Counted from the stretch's first letter, positions 34,077 to 43,786 are shown. The stretch: 64,000 bases of DNA from JBMNGH01 sp050949725 (GCA_050949725.1 JBMNGH010000009.1:1-64000); one strand, 5' to 3'. The notes: generated by a model not told the origin, from the letters alone. Numbers and translations are program-made.

Positions 34077-35533
34077 TTAAAAGGCAAGGCTTTTAAAATT
34101 TTAGCTATAAACAAGAATCCAGTTGCCCCAATTATTGAACAAACTATTACATGTATGAAATTGTTAGATGAAAGGGTATTCAATGACTTGTAGCAATAGT
34201 TTAATATGTATGCAAAGAAACAGCTGCACACGATAGGCTTAAATAGTATATTATATGTATTAAACTTTTTGCCAAGGCGTTTTTCAAGATAGTAGACACC
34301 CATGGCTACTGAAAATGCTGATGCTGTTATTATAGCTATTGAATATCCATATATGCCGAAAAAAGGCTTTGTGGTAGTTATGTATATGATGGTATTTGAA
34401 ATGAGTAAACCCAAGACCGAAATAATCAACGGGATGATGTTGTTACCACACCCCCGAAGCAGTGACATAAGGACGTTCTTAGCATAAAAGAGGGGGATGC
34501 CTGCTGCAAAGCCTCTTATTATGTCCTTCAGGTCAAAGCCGTAAAACAGCATTTCTGAAATGGGTTCCGAGAGGACTAAAAAAAATGCAGACACCCCAAA
34601 TGAGAACAAGAAGGTTATGGAAATAGTTTGTTCTGTTAAATTAAAGGTTCGACTGGTGTCTTTTGCTGCTAAAGACTCGGCAATTCTCGGAATAATATTG
34701 GAAGATAATGATATTGTCAGCAGTGCGGGAAAACCTAAAAGGGGCATTACCATTCCGGCCGTTTTGCCATACAATGCAATTGCATCTGAAGCCGTAAGAC
34801 CTGACACCATTAAACTCTTTGGGACCAAAATTGCCTCCAGCAATCCCGACGAGGAATTTACCAGCTGACTCAATGAAACTGGAATAGAAATTGATAAAAT
34901 ATTAACAGCTTGTGCGATGTTTCCGCCTGCTGGCCTTATTCGCATTCGGGTTTTCTTAAAAAATAACAACACAACTCCCAGTGAAACGGCCTCACCTAAA
35001 CCAAGTGCGGTTATTGTGCCGCGGGTTGGTCCTTCTAAATGGGCAAATACCGGATTTTGCAGGAGAGCAATACCCAGTAAGAACCTTGTGACACATTCTG
35101 CAATTATGGAGCTCCATACAGGGGTGGGATTTTTTTTCCCAAGGTAGTAACCTTTGAATATGGATGAAAACCCTACGAGAACTGCTGCAGGCAGTATAAA
35201 CAGAATGGTTCGCTGTCCTGAAACAAACCATAATAGCAGGACGAATATGGAACCGACCATTGAAAAAAAAATTGTAAGCAATATAGTCGTTTTAAGTATT
35301 TGTTCCTCTTTCTTATTTTGATTGCATTCGGCAATGAGTCTGGATACGGCGAAAGGAATCCCTGCAGTAGTGATTGTGACCAATGTGCCGTAAAAAGCAA
35401 GAGCCTGCTGATATATACCCATCCCTTCAGGCCCCAAATTTTGAGATAGATACAGCCTGTAAACAAACCCAATAGCTCTTCCCGAGAATCGAGCAAGAGT
35501 AAGAAGACCCGTGTCAATAATAAGTTGGCCCAT
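34058..35533 (-). CDS. SpoVB-type MATE-like flippase
   Basis: 491 residues with about 14 membrane segments, MviN/MATE superfamily (polysaccharide biosynthesis group). The N-terminus LLTLARFSGRAIGFVYRLYLSQNLGPEGMGIYQQAL matches stage V sporulation protein B and related exporters, which move lipid-linked precursors needed for spore cortex or envelope. Start ATG follows AAGGAAGGG. It overlaps the end of pepF. SpoVB itself versus a paralogue cannot be told apart here. Confidence 0.85.
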   Translation of the reverse strand: MGQLIIDTGLLTLARFSGRAIGFVYRLYLSQNLGPEGMGIYQQALAFYGTLVTITTAGIPFAVSRLIAECNQNKKEEQILKTTILLTIFFSMVGSIFVLLLWFVSGQRTILFILPAAVLVGFSSIFKGYYLGKKNPTPVWSSIIAECVTRFLLGIALLQNPVFAHLEGPTRGTITALGLGEAVSLGVVLLFFKKTRMRIRPAGGNIAQAVNILSISIPVSLSQLVNSSSGLLEAILVPKSLMVSGLTASDAIALYGKTAGMVMPLLGFPALLTISLSSNIIPRIAESLAAKDTSRTFNLTEQTISITFLFSFGVSAFFLVLSEPISEMLFYGFDLKDIIRGFAAGIPLFYAKNVLMSLLRGCGNNIIPLIISVLGLLISNTIIYITTTKPFFGIYGYSIAIITASAFSVAMGVYYLEKRLGKKFNTYNILFKPIVCSCFFAYILNYCYKSLNTLSSNNFIHVIVCSIIGATGFLFIAKILKALPFNHGISR

Positions 35534-35643
35534 TTATCAGCCCTTCCTTTATTTAAGAAAGACATAAGTTGAGATATATAAAGATACTATTCATTTAGTT
35601 CGGCATTTTATGACGAAGCAGTAAGTGTAATATTGAGAAAAAT

Positions 35644-35673
35644 TTGACTAACTTCGATGTGTTATGTTATATT
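35644..35673 (+). promoter_or_regulatory. Promoter of rex
   Basis: TTGACT (35644-35649), 18-base spacer, TATATT (35668-35673). The position rules out translation starts before about 35680 and supports GTG 35720. Confidence 0.6.
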
Positions 35674-35719
35674 CATTTTGGAAAAAGTAATAGCTTGCGG
35701 GGGGAGGCATGTTTGCAAA

Positions 35720-36403
35720 GTGGCCGAGGGCATAAAGAAGGTATCGATGGCGGTCGTCAGGAGGTTACCTAAGTATTATAGTTGTCTGGGAGACCTTATA
35801 AGGGGGAATGTAGAGCGAGTATCTTCGCGTGAGTTAAGTAAGCTACTCGGGTTTACTGCTTCACAGATAAGACAGGATCTCAATAATTTTGGAGGATTTG
35901 GACAACAGGGGTACGGATATAAGGTTGAGCAACTGTATCAGGAAATTGCAAACATTTTAGGGCTTAACCTGATTCACAAAATGGTAATCATCGGTGCGGG
36001 AAACCTTGGACAGGCACTTGCAAATTATGAAGAGTTCGAAAAGTTCGGTTTTCATATACTGGCACTTTTTGATGTTAATCCAAAATTAATAGGTTTAAAA
36101 ATACGCAATATACCAGTACTCGATACTGAAGAGTTAAAATCTTTTATTGAAGATAATAAAGTTGATATAGGTGTTATAACAGTGCCAAAGGGCAAAGTTG
36201 GAGATGTGATAAATATTCTCTCAAATACTCCGATAAAGGGGATTTGGAACTTTACTCCAAAAAAAGTTAACGTTAAAAAAAGGATAATAGTTGAAAACGT
36301 GCATCTTACTGACAGCCTTTTTACTCTTAGTTACCAGCTGAATCAAGACATTTTTGAAAAAAGGTGCATAGAAAATAAGTCAAAAAAAACTTTAAATAGA
36401 TAG
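35720..36403 (+). CDS. rex: Redox-sensing transcriptional repressor Rex
   Basis: 227 residues. The N-terminal winged helix (ISMAV-like VSMAVVRRLPKYY, SSRELSKLLGFTASQIRQDLNNFGGFGQQGYGY) binds DNA. The Rossmann domain (VIIGAGNLGQAL) senses the NADH/NAD+ ratio, and high NADH releases DNA. GTG 35720 gives the family-typical MAEGIKKVSMAVVRRLP opening; ATG 35747 is an alternative. Likely targets include fermentative genes such as nifJ in this window (inference). Confidence 0.95.
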   Translation: MAEGIKKVSMAVVRRLPKYYSCLGDLIRGNVERVSSRELSKLLGFTASQIRQDLNNFGGFGQQGYGYKVEQLYQEIANILGLNLIHKMVIIGAGNLGQALANYEEFEKFGFHILALFDVNPKLIGLKIRNIPVLDTEELKSFIEDNKVDIGVITVPKGKVGDVINILSNTPIKGIWNFTPKKVNVKKRIIVENVHLTDSLFTLSYQLNQDIFEKRCIENKSKKTLNR

Positions 36404-36465
36404 AATTATTTCCTTTGATATGATAAAATGGTAATAAGAGTATTTCCCCTAGGGGGGGATTTTGT

Positions 36466-37497
36466 GTGAAATATGCGCGTATTATTTTGACAGCCATTTT
36501 ATGCTCAACGATAATTATACTTGCAGGATGTAATTCAAGACCTGCTGAGATTGAGGTTTCACCCGATGTCAGCACTGAAAGGTATATTTCATCAATATAT
36601 GATGAAGGAGAAAGCCAAAACAGAGCTATTGTGTACTATTACAAAGAAGGTTTTCTTATACCTACAACTCTAGGGATAAAAGAAACAAAACAACCTCTAG
36701 AAGCTGTTTTAGATCTGTTATTTTCGTCCTGGGCACCGACTGGTTTTGAAAATAAACTGGGTGATGTTGGGTTAAATAACTTTACTATGGCTGGAGATAC
36801 CATAACGATAGATTTAGCTAAAGGATTTACGGATTCGGATGTCGGACTGAAAAAAGCCCAGTTGCTGTTTACACTTGCCGAGTTCGAAGATGTCGGAAAG
36901 ATCAACATTCTTGTGGATGGGGATTTGTTTGAAACTGTTACCGCCAAACCCAAGGCCATAAACATCATCGAAAAAGTGGAAAATGATGGAAGTATAGTGA
37001 TAAAACAGGGCGAAGTTAGCGATGAAGAGGGTCTAAGCTTTGTTACGGTATATTTTATGGATAAACAGCGAAAGAACATGATCCCTGTAACTTTTAATTC
37101 AGAACATATAGAGAAACAGGTTGAAAAAACCGGAGTAGTCATTGGGCCTGCCCCGGAACAAAAGGCTAAAGCGGCACTTTTTCATTTAATTGAGGGTCCA
37201 ACAGGCATAAACCAATTGTCGGGGCCAATTCCAAAAGATGTGAAACTAAAGGATTTTTATGTCAAGGATGGCGTTGCTTATGTCGATGTTGTCAAGGACA
37301 TAGAACTGATAATGAATTTGTCCAATGAAGCCGACATTGAGAAAACAGTGGTTGAATCTGTTGTTCAGACATTGACGTATGTGAAAGAGATAGATAAAGT
37401 GCAGTTTCTGTTCGATGGAAATAAGATTGGATCGATTGCAGGGCATACAAATATAAGTGTGCCGATCAGGCGGCTTAAATGGATTAATCCGGTTTAA
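36466..37497 (+). CDS. GerMN-domain lipoprotein (first paralogue)
   Basis: 343 residues. The signal peptide ends in IIILAGC, with the lipid-bearing Cys near residue 22. Two GerMN domains follow, each with the pattern ALFHLIEGPTG...DGVAYVDV / ...LEAVLDLLFSSWAPTG...GDTITIDL. In Bacillus GerM is needed for normal sporulation and germination and acts at the cell surface. Start GTG is preceded by AGGGGGGGA. It lies upstream of the amidase gene and has a second paralogue at 40.1 kb. Confidence 0.85.
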   Translation: MKYARIILTAILCSTIIILAGCNSRPAEIEVSPDVSTERYISSIYDEGESQNRAIVYYYKEGFLIPTTLGIKETKQPLEAVLDLLFSSWAPTGFENKLGDVGLNNFTMAGDTITIDLAKGFTDSDVGLKKAQLLFTLAEFEDVGKINILVDGDLFETVTAKPKAINIIEKVENDGSIVIKQGEVSDEEGLSFVTVYFMDKQRKNMIPVTFNSEHIEKQVEKTGVVIGPAPEQKAKAALFHLIEGPTGINQLSGPIPKDVKLKDFYVKDGVAYVDVVKDIELIMNLSNEADIEKTVVESVVQTLTYVKEIDKVQFLFDGNKIGSIAGHTNISVPIRRLKWINPV

Positions 37498-37540
37498 CAC
37501 ATCCATAAGCATGTAAACAAAAATAAAACATGTGAAAGAG

Positions 37541-37574
37541 AATACCCTTATGAGTTAGTCATAGGGGTATTTTA
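37541..37574 (+). terminator. Intrinsic terminator after the first GerMN gene
   Basis: AATACCCTTATGA pairs with TCATAGGGGTATT around GTTAG, followed by TTTATT. Its T-run starts repeat copy D. Confidence 0.8.
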
Positions 37575-37626
37575 TTGTGGAACAACAAGGTACAGCAATA
37601 TTTGATTGCGTTGTCGGGTGGGTTTT
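37570..37626 (+). repeat. Terminator-abutting repeat, copy D (short)
   Basis: TTTTATTGTGGAACAACAAG then TACAGCAATATTTGATTGCG and TTGTCGGGTGGGTT. The left arm of the hairpin is shortened (no CCCG), about 14 bases shorter than copy B. Confidence 0.8.
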
Positions 37627-37783
37627 AGAGCTTTTTTTACAATTTGGTTACAGTTGCTATGAGTGGAGGACTTTGTCAATCAAAGTCGAAGTATATTTAT
37701 AGTCTAAGGAAAAGTATTTCGAAACATCATTTGTTACACGAGGTCGTGTTTAATTGATATAAGATATTTCCAGGAGGGACACA

Positions 37784-39373
37784 ATGATTAAAAAAATACT
37801 GCTTGTAATGTTTCTGATTTTAACGATTAGCTCTAGCGTCTGTGGAGCGCCCGCACAAGAACCTATAGAAATCTATGTTAATCAAAATAAGATAGATTCA
37901 GATGTAACTCCGATTATTTTAGAAGGGCGAACGCTTGTGCCCCTCAGGGTTATTTCGGAGAATCTTGGTGCATCTGTTCACTGGGATAATGCCGAAAGAT
38001 CTGTTAAGGTGACGGCGTTTTCAAGGTCCATACTGTTGAAAATTGATGATACGGAAGCCATTATTGACGGTGAGACAATTACCCTGGATGTTCCTGCTAA
38101 AATCATAAACGACAGGACTCTTGTCCCACTGAGATTTATAGGAGAATCACTTGGTGCTGAGGTAGATTGGGACAATACTTTGAGAAGGGTTATAGTAAAC
38201 AGTGGGATACCAAAAATAATTGGTCTGTCTTATGAGGTGTTTGATGGGAACCAGTCGGTCGTCATAAGTGGAGATTTGCCATTGGATTACAGCTACCAGG
38301 AGGTAGGTGAGAATAAACTGGTAGTCGATATAAAAGGGGAAATGAAGGTTAGGGATAACTCACTGCACGTATACGATAACTTGGTGGAAAAGGTTTTTAT
38401 GGCTGCGATTGATGCAGATACACCGCTCACAAGGACAGTGATAGATATAAGTCCTGAGGTTTCCTACCAGGTACATCAAACTGCTGACGGAAAGGCTGTT
38501 GTTGTATCGTTTGCAAATAACTTGAATGATATTGATATAAGCAGACACGGTGATGATTTACATGTCAAGTTGGCCACAACAAGCCAGGCAGATATAAATT
38601 ACTTTTTCCTCACAAATCCGGACAGGCTTGTTGTGGATATTGCCGGGGCGCTGCTTTCAGTCGATACACCTTCTGTTCCTAATAACGACTATGTTAAAGA
38701 CATTCGCCTGGGACAGTTTTCTACAAATCCGAACACCACCGCAAGAGTGGTTTTTGACCTGAAAAAAGTAGCTAACTGTCAGGTTTATCAAGATGGTAAT
38801 ATAACAACAGTGATATTTTCAAGTGTAAAAGACAGGCTCGTCGTAATTGACCCCGGACATGGGGGCAGTGACCCGGGAGCTGTATGTGGGAATATCCGGG
38901 AGAAGGACTTAAACCTGGATATAGGGCTGAAACTGAAAAATATCATGGAAGAGAGGGGCCTAAAAGTATTTATGACGAGACAGGATGATACATATATGAG
39001 TACATACGCACGTGCAGGCATGGCAAATGAGCTCAATGCGGATGTCTTTGTGAGTATTCACCACAATGCAAGTGAAAGCCCTTCTGGCTGCGGGACGGAG
39101 ACGTTTTATTATCCCGACACGGAAAAGGAGGCTCTGGCCAGTGCCATTCAGAAGTCCATGGTAAAAAATGTTGGTTTAAAAGACAGGGGGGTAGTTGAAA
39201 GGCCGGGGCTTGTTGTGACGCGGGAAACCATGATGCCATCTGCACTCGTAGAGGTTGGATTTATGACTAATAGTGATGAATTGGCATTATTAATAAACGA
39301 GACATTCAGACAAAGAGTAGCTGAAGCTATTGCTGAAGGCATCATGAACTATTTAGCCGTAAAGGCGGATTGA
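37784..39373 (+). CDS. N-acetylmuramoyl-L-alanine amidase with copper-amine-oxidase-like and AMIN domains
   Basis: 529 residues, exported (signal peptide LVMFLILTISSSVCGA). An N-terminal Cu_amine_oxidN1 repeat domain comes first (GRTLVPLRVISENLGA, DRTLVPLRFIGESLGA). AMIN-type wall-binding domains follow from about 145 to 340, then a C-terminal Amidase_3 domain: VVIDPGHGGSDPGA near 353, VFVSIHHNAS and ALVEVGFMTN. The His and Glu zinc ligands are in place. It cleaves peptide stems from peptidoglycan. GerMN lipoprotein genes lie on both sides. Confidence 0.92.
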   Translation: MIKKILLVMFLILTISSSVCGAPAQEPIEIYVNQNKIDSDVTPIILEGRTLVPLRVISENLGASVHWDNAERSVKVTAFSRSILLKIDDTEAIIDGETITLDVPAKIINDRTLVPLRFIGESLGAEVDWDNTLRRVIVNSGIPKIIGLSYEVFDGNQSVVISGDLPLDYSYQEVGENKLVVDIKGEMKVRDNSLHVYDNLVEKVFMAAIDADTPLTRTVIDISPEVSYQVHQTADGKAVVVSFANNLNDIDISRHGDDLHVKLATTSQADINYFFLTNPDRLVVDIAGALLSVDTPSVPNNDYVKDIRLGQFSTNPNTTARVVFDLKKVANCQVYQDGNITTVIFSSVKDRLVVIDPGHGGSDPGAVCGNIREKDLNLDIGLKLKNIMEERGLKVFMTRQDDTYMSTYARAGMANELNADVFVSIHHNASESPSGCGTETFYYPDTEKEALASAIQKSMVKNVGLKDRGVVERPGLVVTRETMMPSALVEVGFMTNSDELALLINETFRQRVAEAIAEGIMNYLAVKAD

Positions 39374-39471
39374 CACTATGTGGAATTCTTTGATATTATT
39401 ACATTAACATTACAGTAATCAAATGTAATAAATAAGACAAATATAATATAAATCAAAGGAGTCGCATTTAG

Positions 39472-39990
39472 ATGGCCTTACTGGGCGGTTATCTGTTAAT
39501 TTTCCTTGCAAGGGTTATAGACGTCTCATGTGCTACTGTTAGAACACTCATGATAGTAAAGGGTAACAAACTGCAAGCCGCGTTGATAGGTTTTTTTGAA
39601 GTGATAATTTACATTACTGCTTTGAACCAGGTGATCGGAACGCTTGATAAACCTTTAAACCTTATTGTATACGCCCTTGGTTTTGCTGCAGGGAATTATG
39701 TTGGAAGCTTTGTAGAGGAAAAACTTGCCCTGGGGCTAATGACCGTACAGGTGGTTACGGAAAATATCGGTCTTAGCAAGCATATCAGGGATAACGGCTT
39801 CGGTGTAACGGTTTTAGAAGGCAGAGGCAAAGAAGGATTTCGCCAGCTGCTAATTATATCTCTCTCGAGAAGGGATCTGCCAAGGCTGATGAAGCTTATA
39901 GACGAACTTGATAAGGATGTTTTTGTGACAGTCTTGGATACAAAAGTTAGTCGGGGGGGATACTTTAAACAAACCCAAAAGGCTAAATAA
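39472..39990 (+). CDS. DUF2179 / UPF0316 membrane protein
   Basis: 172 residues. Three membrane segments at the N-terminus (LGGYLLIFLARVIDVSCATVRTLMIV, ALIGFFEVIIYITALNQVI, NLIVYALGFAAGNYVG) followed by a cytoplasmic DUF2179 domain (GFGVTVLEGRGKEGFRQLL...DVFVTVLDTK). Function unknown; the domain also occurs in YitT-type membrane proteins. ATG is preceded by AAAGGAG. Confidence 0.85.
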   Translation: MALLGGYLLIFLARVIDVSCATVRTLMIVKGNKLQAALIGFFEVIIYITALNQVIGTLDKPLNLIVYALGFAAGNYVGSFVEEKLALGLMTVQVVTENIGLSKHIRDNGFGVTVLEGRGKEGFRQLLIISLSRRDLPRLMKLIDELDKDVFVTVLDTKVSRGGYFKQTQKAK

Positions 39991-40067
39991 ACGCTGTGAA
40001 GAATGGCATAAAAAACCTCGTTTTTCAGTATATAAATAATAAGATTTTTGAATAGGAGGTTTTTTTC

Positions 40068-41081
40068 ATGCCGAAAAAAGTTTTGTGCGTTTTTCTTGTT
40101 CTAAGCCTGCTTTTATGTTGCCAGGGTTGTGGTCTGTTTCAAAAGAAGTCAGCAGAAGAAGGTGATACCCTGTCCTCAGAGAATTACCAGACAGAAGAAA
40201 CCGAGGAAAATATCCGCAAGACTGTAATGTATTATGCGAATGAATACGATATGTTGGTACCGATAGTAAAGGATATCCTGTGGGTCGAAGGGATTGGGAA
40301 AGCTGCTATTGAATGTCTTGTTGACGGTCCGGAAACCCGGATGAGTCTTGCGGAAATGGGACTTAAGCCGACCTTGCCAGAGGGGACAAGGATTTTAGGT
40401 ATGAGCATCAGAGATGGATTGGCAAAGGTTGATCTAAGCTCAGATTTTTTATATTTAAGTGATGAGGTGGCCGAAAAAAATGCAATTAGTTCAGTTGTAT
40501 ATACTTTGACAGAGTTCCCTACTATCGATAGAGTAAGCATTCTGGTTGACGGAAAGCCTCTCAGCATGTGCCCTCACGGCACTGTCGTTGATGAGGTCCT
40601 TGAAAGGGAAAACATAAATCTTGAAAAGGTAGACTCAGAGCTTTCTGTTGAAGAAGCGATTCCTGTAACTTTGTATTTTAAAGGCAGCAACCTTATAGGC
40701 AGTCATAGCTACTATGTACCTGTTACGCGTTTGGTTAAGAAATCAGATGACATGATATTTGCAGCAATTCAAGAATTGATTAAAGGCCCTGAAGAAAACA
40801 CAGGACTATCATCAGCAATACCTCCTGAGACGCAAGTGTTGGATGTGAGGCAAGAAGGGCCAGAGGTAATCGTAAATCTTTCTAAAGAAGTTGAAGGCTA
40901 CGGTGGAGGTATTGATTCAGAACAGGCATTGGTCAATTCGATCGTGCTTACCGCAACACAATTTTCAGGAGTCGAGAAAGTGAGCTTACTGGTAGAAGGT
41001 GAAACAGGCGTGCTTCCTGAAGGGACGGTCTTAGACAGTCCTATATTAAAACCAGTGTATGTCAATTCCGACAGCTTATAA
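40068..41081 (+). CDS. gerM: GerM-type lipoprotein (second paralogue)
   Basis: 337 residues. The signal peptide ends LLLCCQGC, giving a lipidated Cys near residue 21. Two GerMN domains are visible (AAIECLVDGPETRMSLAEMGLKPTLPEGTRI...; AAIQELIKGPEENTGLSSAIPPETQVL...). The order gerM-rph-rdgB-phosphoesterase matches the gerM locus of Bacillus, so this copy is the likelier orthologue. ATG is preceded by AGGAGG. Probably cotranscribed with rph, about 60 bases downstream. Confidence 0.87.
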   Translation: MPKKVLCVFLVLSLLLCCQGCGLFQKKSAEEGDTLSSENYQTEETEENIRKTVMYYANEYDMLVPIVKDILWVEGIGKAAIECLVDGPETRMSLAEMGLKPTLPEGTRILGMSIRDGLAKVDLSSDFLYLSDEVAEKNAISSVVYTLTEFPTIDRVSILVDGKPLSMCPHGTVVDEVLERENINLEKVDSELSVEEAIPVTLYFKGSNLIGSHSYYVPVTRLVKKSDDMIFAAIQELIKGPEENTGLSSAIPPETQVLDVRQEGPEVIVNLSKEVEGYGGGIDSEQALVNSIVLTATQFSGVEKVSLLVEGETGVLPEGTVLDSPILKPVYVNSDSL

Positions 41082-41146
41082 AAGCAAATAAATGTAGGAT
41101 GATGAATTTATGCGCAAAAAGTCATGAAAGAGAAAGGATGGTATTT

Positions 41147-41866
41147 TTGACTAGGATAGACGGGAGAGCAAATAAAGAGAGCAGACCTATTACCATTACA
41201 CGTAATTTCAATAAATATGCTGAGGGTTCTGTGCTCATTGAATCAGGTGACACAAAAGTAATTTGCACAGCTACAATAGAAGATAAAGTGCCGCCATTTT
41301 TAAGAGGGAAAGGCCAGGGATGGGTAACTGCGGAATATTCCATGCTCCCCAGAGCAACTCAGATAAGAAATGTTAGAGAGACTTTCAGGCAGAGCGGCAG
41401 AACCATGGAAATACAGAGGATGATCGGTCGAGCTCTTAGATCTGTCGTCGACCTTTCTCAGTTGGGTGAAAGGACTATCTGGCTTGATTGCGACGTTCTA
41501 CAGGCAGATGGAGGGACCAGGACGGCCTCCATAACAGGTGCGTTTATAGCACTGGTCGACGCTGTAAAGTTTTTAAAAAATAATAAGTCAATTGAAGCCG
41601 ATCCCGTGAAAAGTTTTGTAGCTGCAATCAGCGTAGGTATCGTAGAAGGCGAAAAAATGTTGGATCTTTGTTTTGAAGAAGATTCAAAAGCTCAGGTTGA
41701 TATGAACGTTGTTATGACTGATAAGGGCCAGATTGTAGAGGTACAGGGGACAGGTGAAGCTTTTCCATTTACGCGAAAGGACATGGAGGATATGATTGAT
41801 CTGGCCCAAAAGGGGATTTTTGAGTTGATTGACATTCAAAAAAAGGTTCTGGCAGATGTGATTTAA
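41147..41866 (+). CDS. rph: Ribonuclease PH
   Basis: 239 residues. A phosphorolytic 3'-5' exoribonuclease that trims tRNA 3' ends. Motifs: TRIDGRANKESRPITI, GSVLIESGDTKVICTA, RGKGQGWVTAEYSMLPRAT and LDCDVLQADGGTRTASITG (metal and phosphate site). TTG 41147 gives the family-typical MTRIDGR start with AGAAAGG 9 bases upstream; ATG 41138 adds three residues. Second gene of the gerM group. Confidence 0.93.
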   Translation: MTRIDGRANKESRPITITRNFNKYAEGSVLIESGDTKVICTATIEDKVPPFLRGKGQGWVTAEYSMLPRATQIRNVRETFRQSGRTMEIQRMIGRALRSVVDLSQLGERTIWLDCDVLQADGGTRTASITGAFIALVDAVKFLKNNKSIEADPVKSFVAAISVGIVEGEKMLDLCFEEDSKAQVDMNVVMTDKGQIVEVQGTGEAFPFTRKDMEDMIDLAQKGIFELIDIQKKVLADVI

Positions 41867-41881
41867 TAAAGGTTGATATAG

Positions 41882-42481
41882 ATGAAAACACTCGTTATAG
41901 CAACTAAAAACGAAGGTAAGCTTACAGAATACAAAAGTCTGCTTAGAGATTTCAAGCTAAACATTGTCTCTCTAAGGGGATTTCAAGACATAAGAATAAG
42001 TGAGACCGGTAAGACGTTTGATGAAAATGCGTTGCTTAAAGCCAAAGGGGCTGCGGAAGCAACGGGCTATGCCGCTATGGGTGATGACTCAGGGCTTGAG
42101 GTTGCGGTTCTCGGTAATAGGCCTGGTATTTACACAGCGCGTTATGCTGGCCCCCAGGCCTCAGATTCAGATAATATAAGAAAGTTGTTAAAAGATTTAA
42201 GCGGTGTACCTATTGAGGAAAGGGGTGCCCGATTCGTCTGCAGCCTTGCTCTTGTATTGCCGGACAGGCGCTGTTATTTGGAACGGGGCTTCCTGAAAGG
42301 CATAATAGCTTTTGAACCAAAAGGGATGAATGGATTTGGATATGACCCCATTTTTTATTTACCTGAATATAAAAAAACCCTTGCCGAAATACCTGAAGAA
42401 CAGAAAAATGTAATAAGCCACCGTGCTTCTGCTGTTAGTAACATTAAGAAATACCTGAACTTGCTAATTCAGGAGGATTAA
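41882..42481 (+). CDS. rdgB: XTP/dITP diphosphatase (HAM1/RdgB)
   Basis: 199 residues. Hydrolyses non-canonical purine nucleotides to monophosphates, keeping them out of DNA and RNA. Motifs: VIATKNEGKLTEY, TFDENALLKA, MGDDSGLEV and GFGYDPIF, then SHRASA near the C-terminus. Start ATG is 15 bases after rph. The ribosome site GGAGG of the next gene lies at its 3' end, consistent with coupled translation. Confidence 0.94.
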   Translation: MKTLVIATKNEGKLTEYKSLLRDFKLNIVSLRGFQDIRISETGKTFDENALLKAKGAAEATGYAAMGDDSGLEVAVLGNRPGIYTARYAGPQASDSDNIRKLLKDLSGVPIEERGARFVCSLALVLPDRRCYLERGFLKGIIAFEPKGMNGFGYDPIFYLPEYKKTLAEIPEEQKNVISHRASAVSNIKKYLNLLIQED

Positions 42482-42484
42482 GCC

Positions 42485-42979
42485 TTGTTGATAGCCGTTT
42501 TAAGTGATACTCACGGTTACCTGCATTATGCTGAGCAGGTATTAAAACAATTAAATGGAATAGATTTGCTTTTGCATGCAGGAGATTTTGTATCAGATGC
42601 CCGAAAACTAAAAAAGACACTAGGTTGTAATATATTATGTGTATCGGGCAACTGTGATTTTTGTGCTATGGAGCCAAAAGAAAGGATTGTTGAATTCGAG
42701 GGTGTTAATATTTTAATTACTCACGGCCATATGTACAAAGTCAAGTATGGATATGAACGACTTTTAAAGAGGGCAAAAGAAGTATCGGCAAAAATTGTGG
42801 TATTTGGTCATACTCACAAGTCGGAAAATGTAACAATTGACAATGTCCTATTGCTCAATCCAGGTAGCACGGTTTTTCCGAGAGACGGAGGGAACTATAC
42901 ATACGCCATATTAAATATCAAAGATGGCAAAGCAGAATCGAGAATATGCACAATAAAATCTTCAAGGAGGTTGATTTAA
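42485..42979 (+). CDS. YfcE-type metallophosphoesterase
   Basis: 164 residues. The metal-binding residues are in AVLSDTHGY, LLHAGDFV, VSGNCD, ITHGHMY and VFGHTHKS, all intact. Small phosphodiesterases of this group act on cyclic nucleotides or unknown substrates; in Bacillus the orthologue (YsnB) sits at the same place after rdgB. Start TTG 42485 (or TTG 42488) follows AGGAGG. Confidence 0.9.
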   Translation: MLIAVLSDTHGYLHYAEQVLKQLNGIDLLLHAGDFVSDARKLKKTLGCNILCVSGNCDFCAMEPKERIVEFEGVNILITHGHMYKVKYGYERLLKRAKEVSAKIVVFGHTHKSENVTIDNVLLLNPGSTVFPRDGGNYTYAILNIKDGKAESRICTIKSSRRLI

Positions 42980-42980
42980 G

Positions 42981-43667
42981 ATGTTAGTTAAGTTCTACGG
43001 GCATTCATGTTTTGAGGTGAGCAACGGTAAAACAGTAATACTAATCGACCCATGGTTAACGGGCAATCCTCAAGCAGCAGCAAAAGCTGAAGATATGAAG
43101 CCTGACTATGTATTTGTAACTCACGGGCACAGTGACCATCTTGGAGACGCTATTCCCATAGCCAAGGCTAATGATGCTACAATAATTGCGCCTTTTGAGC
43201 TTGCAACATATTGCAACATGCAAGGTGCTCCAAAGATCCACCCAATGCATATAGGTGGTGACTACAACTTTGATTTTGGTCATGTAAAACTTACCCAGGC
43301 GATGCATGGCTCTGCTTTTATCGATGATGAGAAGATTGTGTATACGGGTAACCCGTGTGGATTTGCCTTCACAATGGACGGCAAAAGGATTTTCCATGCT
43401 GGCGATACAGGCTTGTTTGGGGACATGAGATTTATAGGAGAAGAGGGTTTAGATCTGGCAATACTGCCTATAGGTGGAAACTTTGTAATGGGTGTAAACG
43501 ATGCCGTGAAAGCTGTACAACTGTTGAAACCAAAAACGGTTATTCCGATGCATTACAACACTTTTGATGTCATAAAACAAGACCCAAACGAGTTTAAGCG
43601 CAAGGTTGAAGGGAAAAATCTGGCTGAAGTTGTAATACTGAGCCCTGGCATGGATATCCAACTATAA
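42981..43667 (+). CDS. UPF0173 metallo-beta-lactamase-fold hydrolase
   Basis: 228 residues. Metal motif THGHSDHLGD near 50-59, with further ligands in MHGSA, HAGDTGLF and PMHYNTF. UPF0173 proteins are short MBL hydrolases of unknown substrate, related to UlaG lactonases. Start ATG lies 1 base after the previous stop and follows AAGGAGG. Last gene of the gerM operon before the tRNA cluster. Confidence 0.9.
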   Translation: MLVKFYGHSCFEVSNGKTVILIDPWLTGNPQAAAKAEDMKPDYVFVTHGHSDHLGDAIPIAKANDATIIAPFELATYCNMQGAPKIHPMHIGGDYNFDFGHVKLTQAMHGSAFIDDEKIVYTGNPCGFAFTMDGKRIFHAGDTGLFGDMRFIGEEGLDLAILPIGGNFVMGVNDAVKAVQLLKPKTVIPMHYNTFDVIKQDPNEFKRKVEGKNLAEVVILSPGMDIQL

Positions 43668-43739
43668 CAGCTTGTGCTCACTTGACTCAACTGAATTAGT
43701 ATTTTAAAATAAGATGTAAGAGAAAGAGAGTATTTTATC

Positions 43740-43768
43740 TTGACTCGTAAAATAATTTAATGTATACT
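43740..43768 (+). promoter_or_regulatory. Promoter of the seven-tRNA operon
   Basis: TTGACT (43740-43745), 17-base spacer, TATACT (43763-43768). The first tRNA starts 18 bases after the -10. Confidence 0.7.
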
Positions 43769-43786
43769 ATACATTGTCTGATTTAC

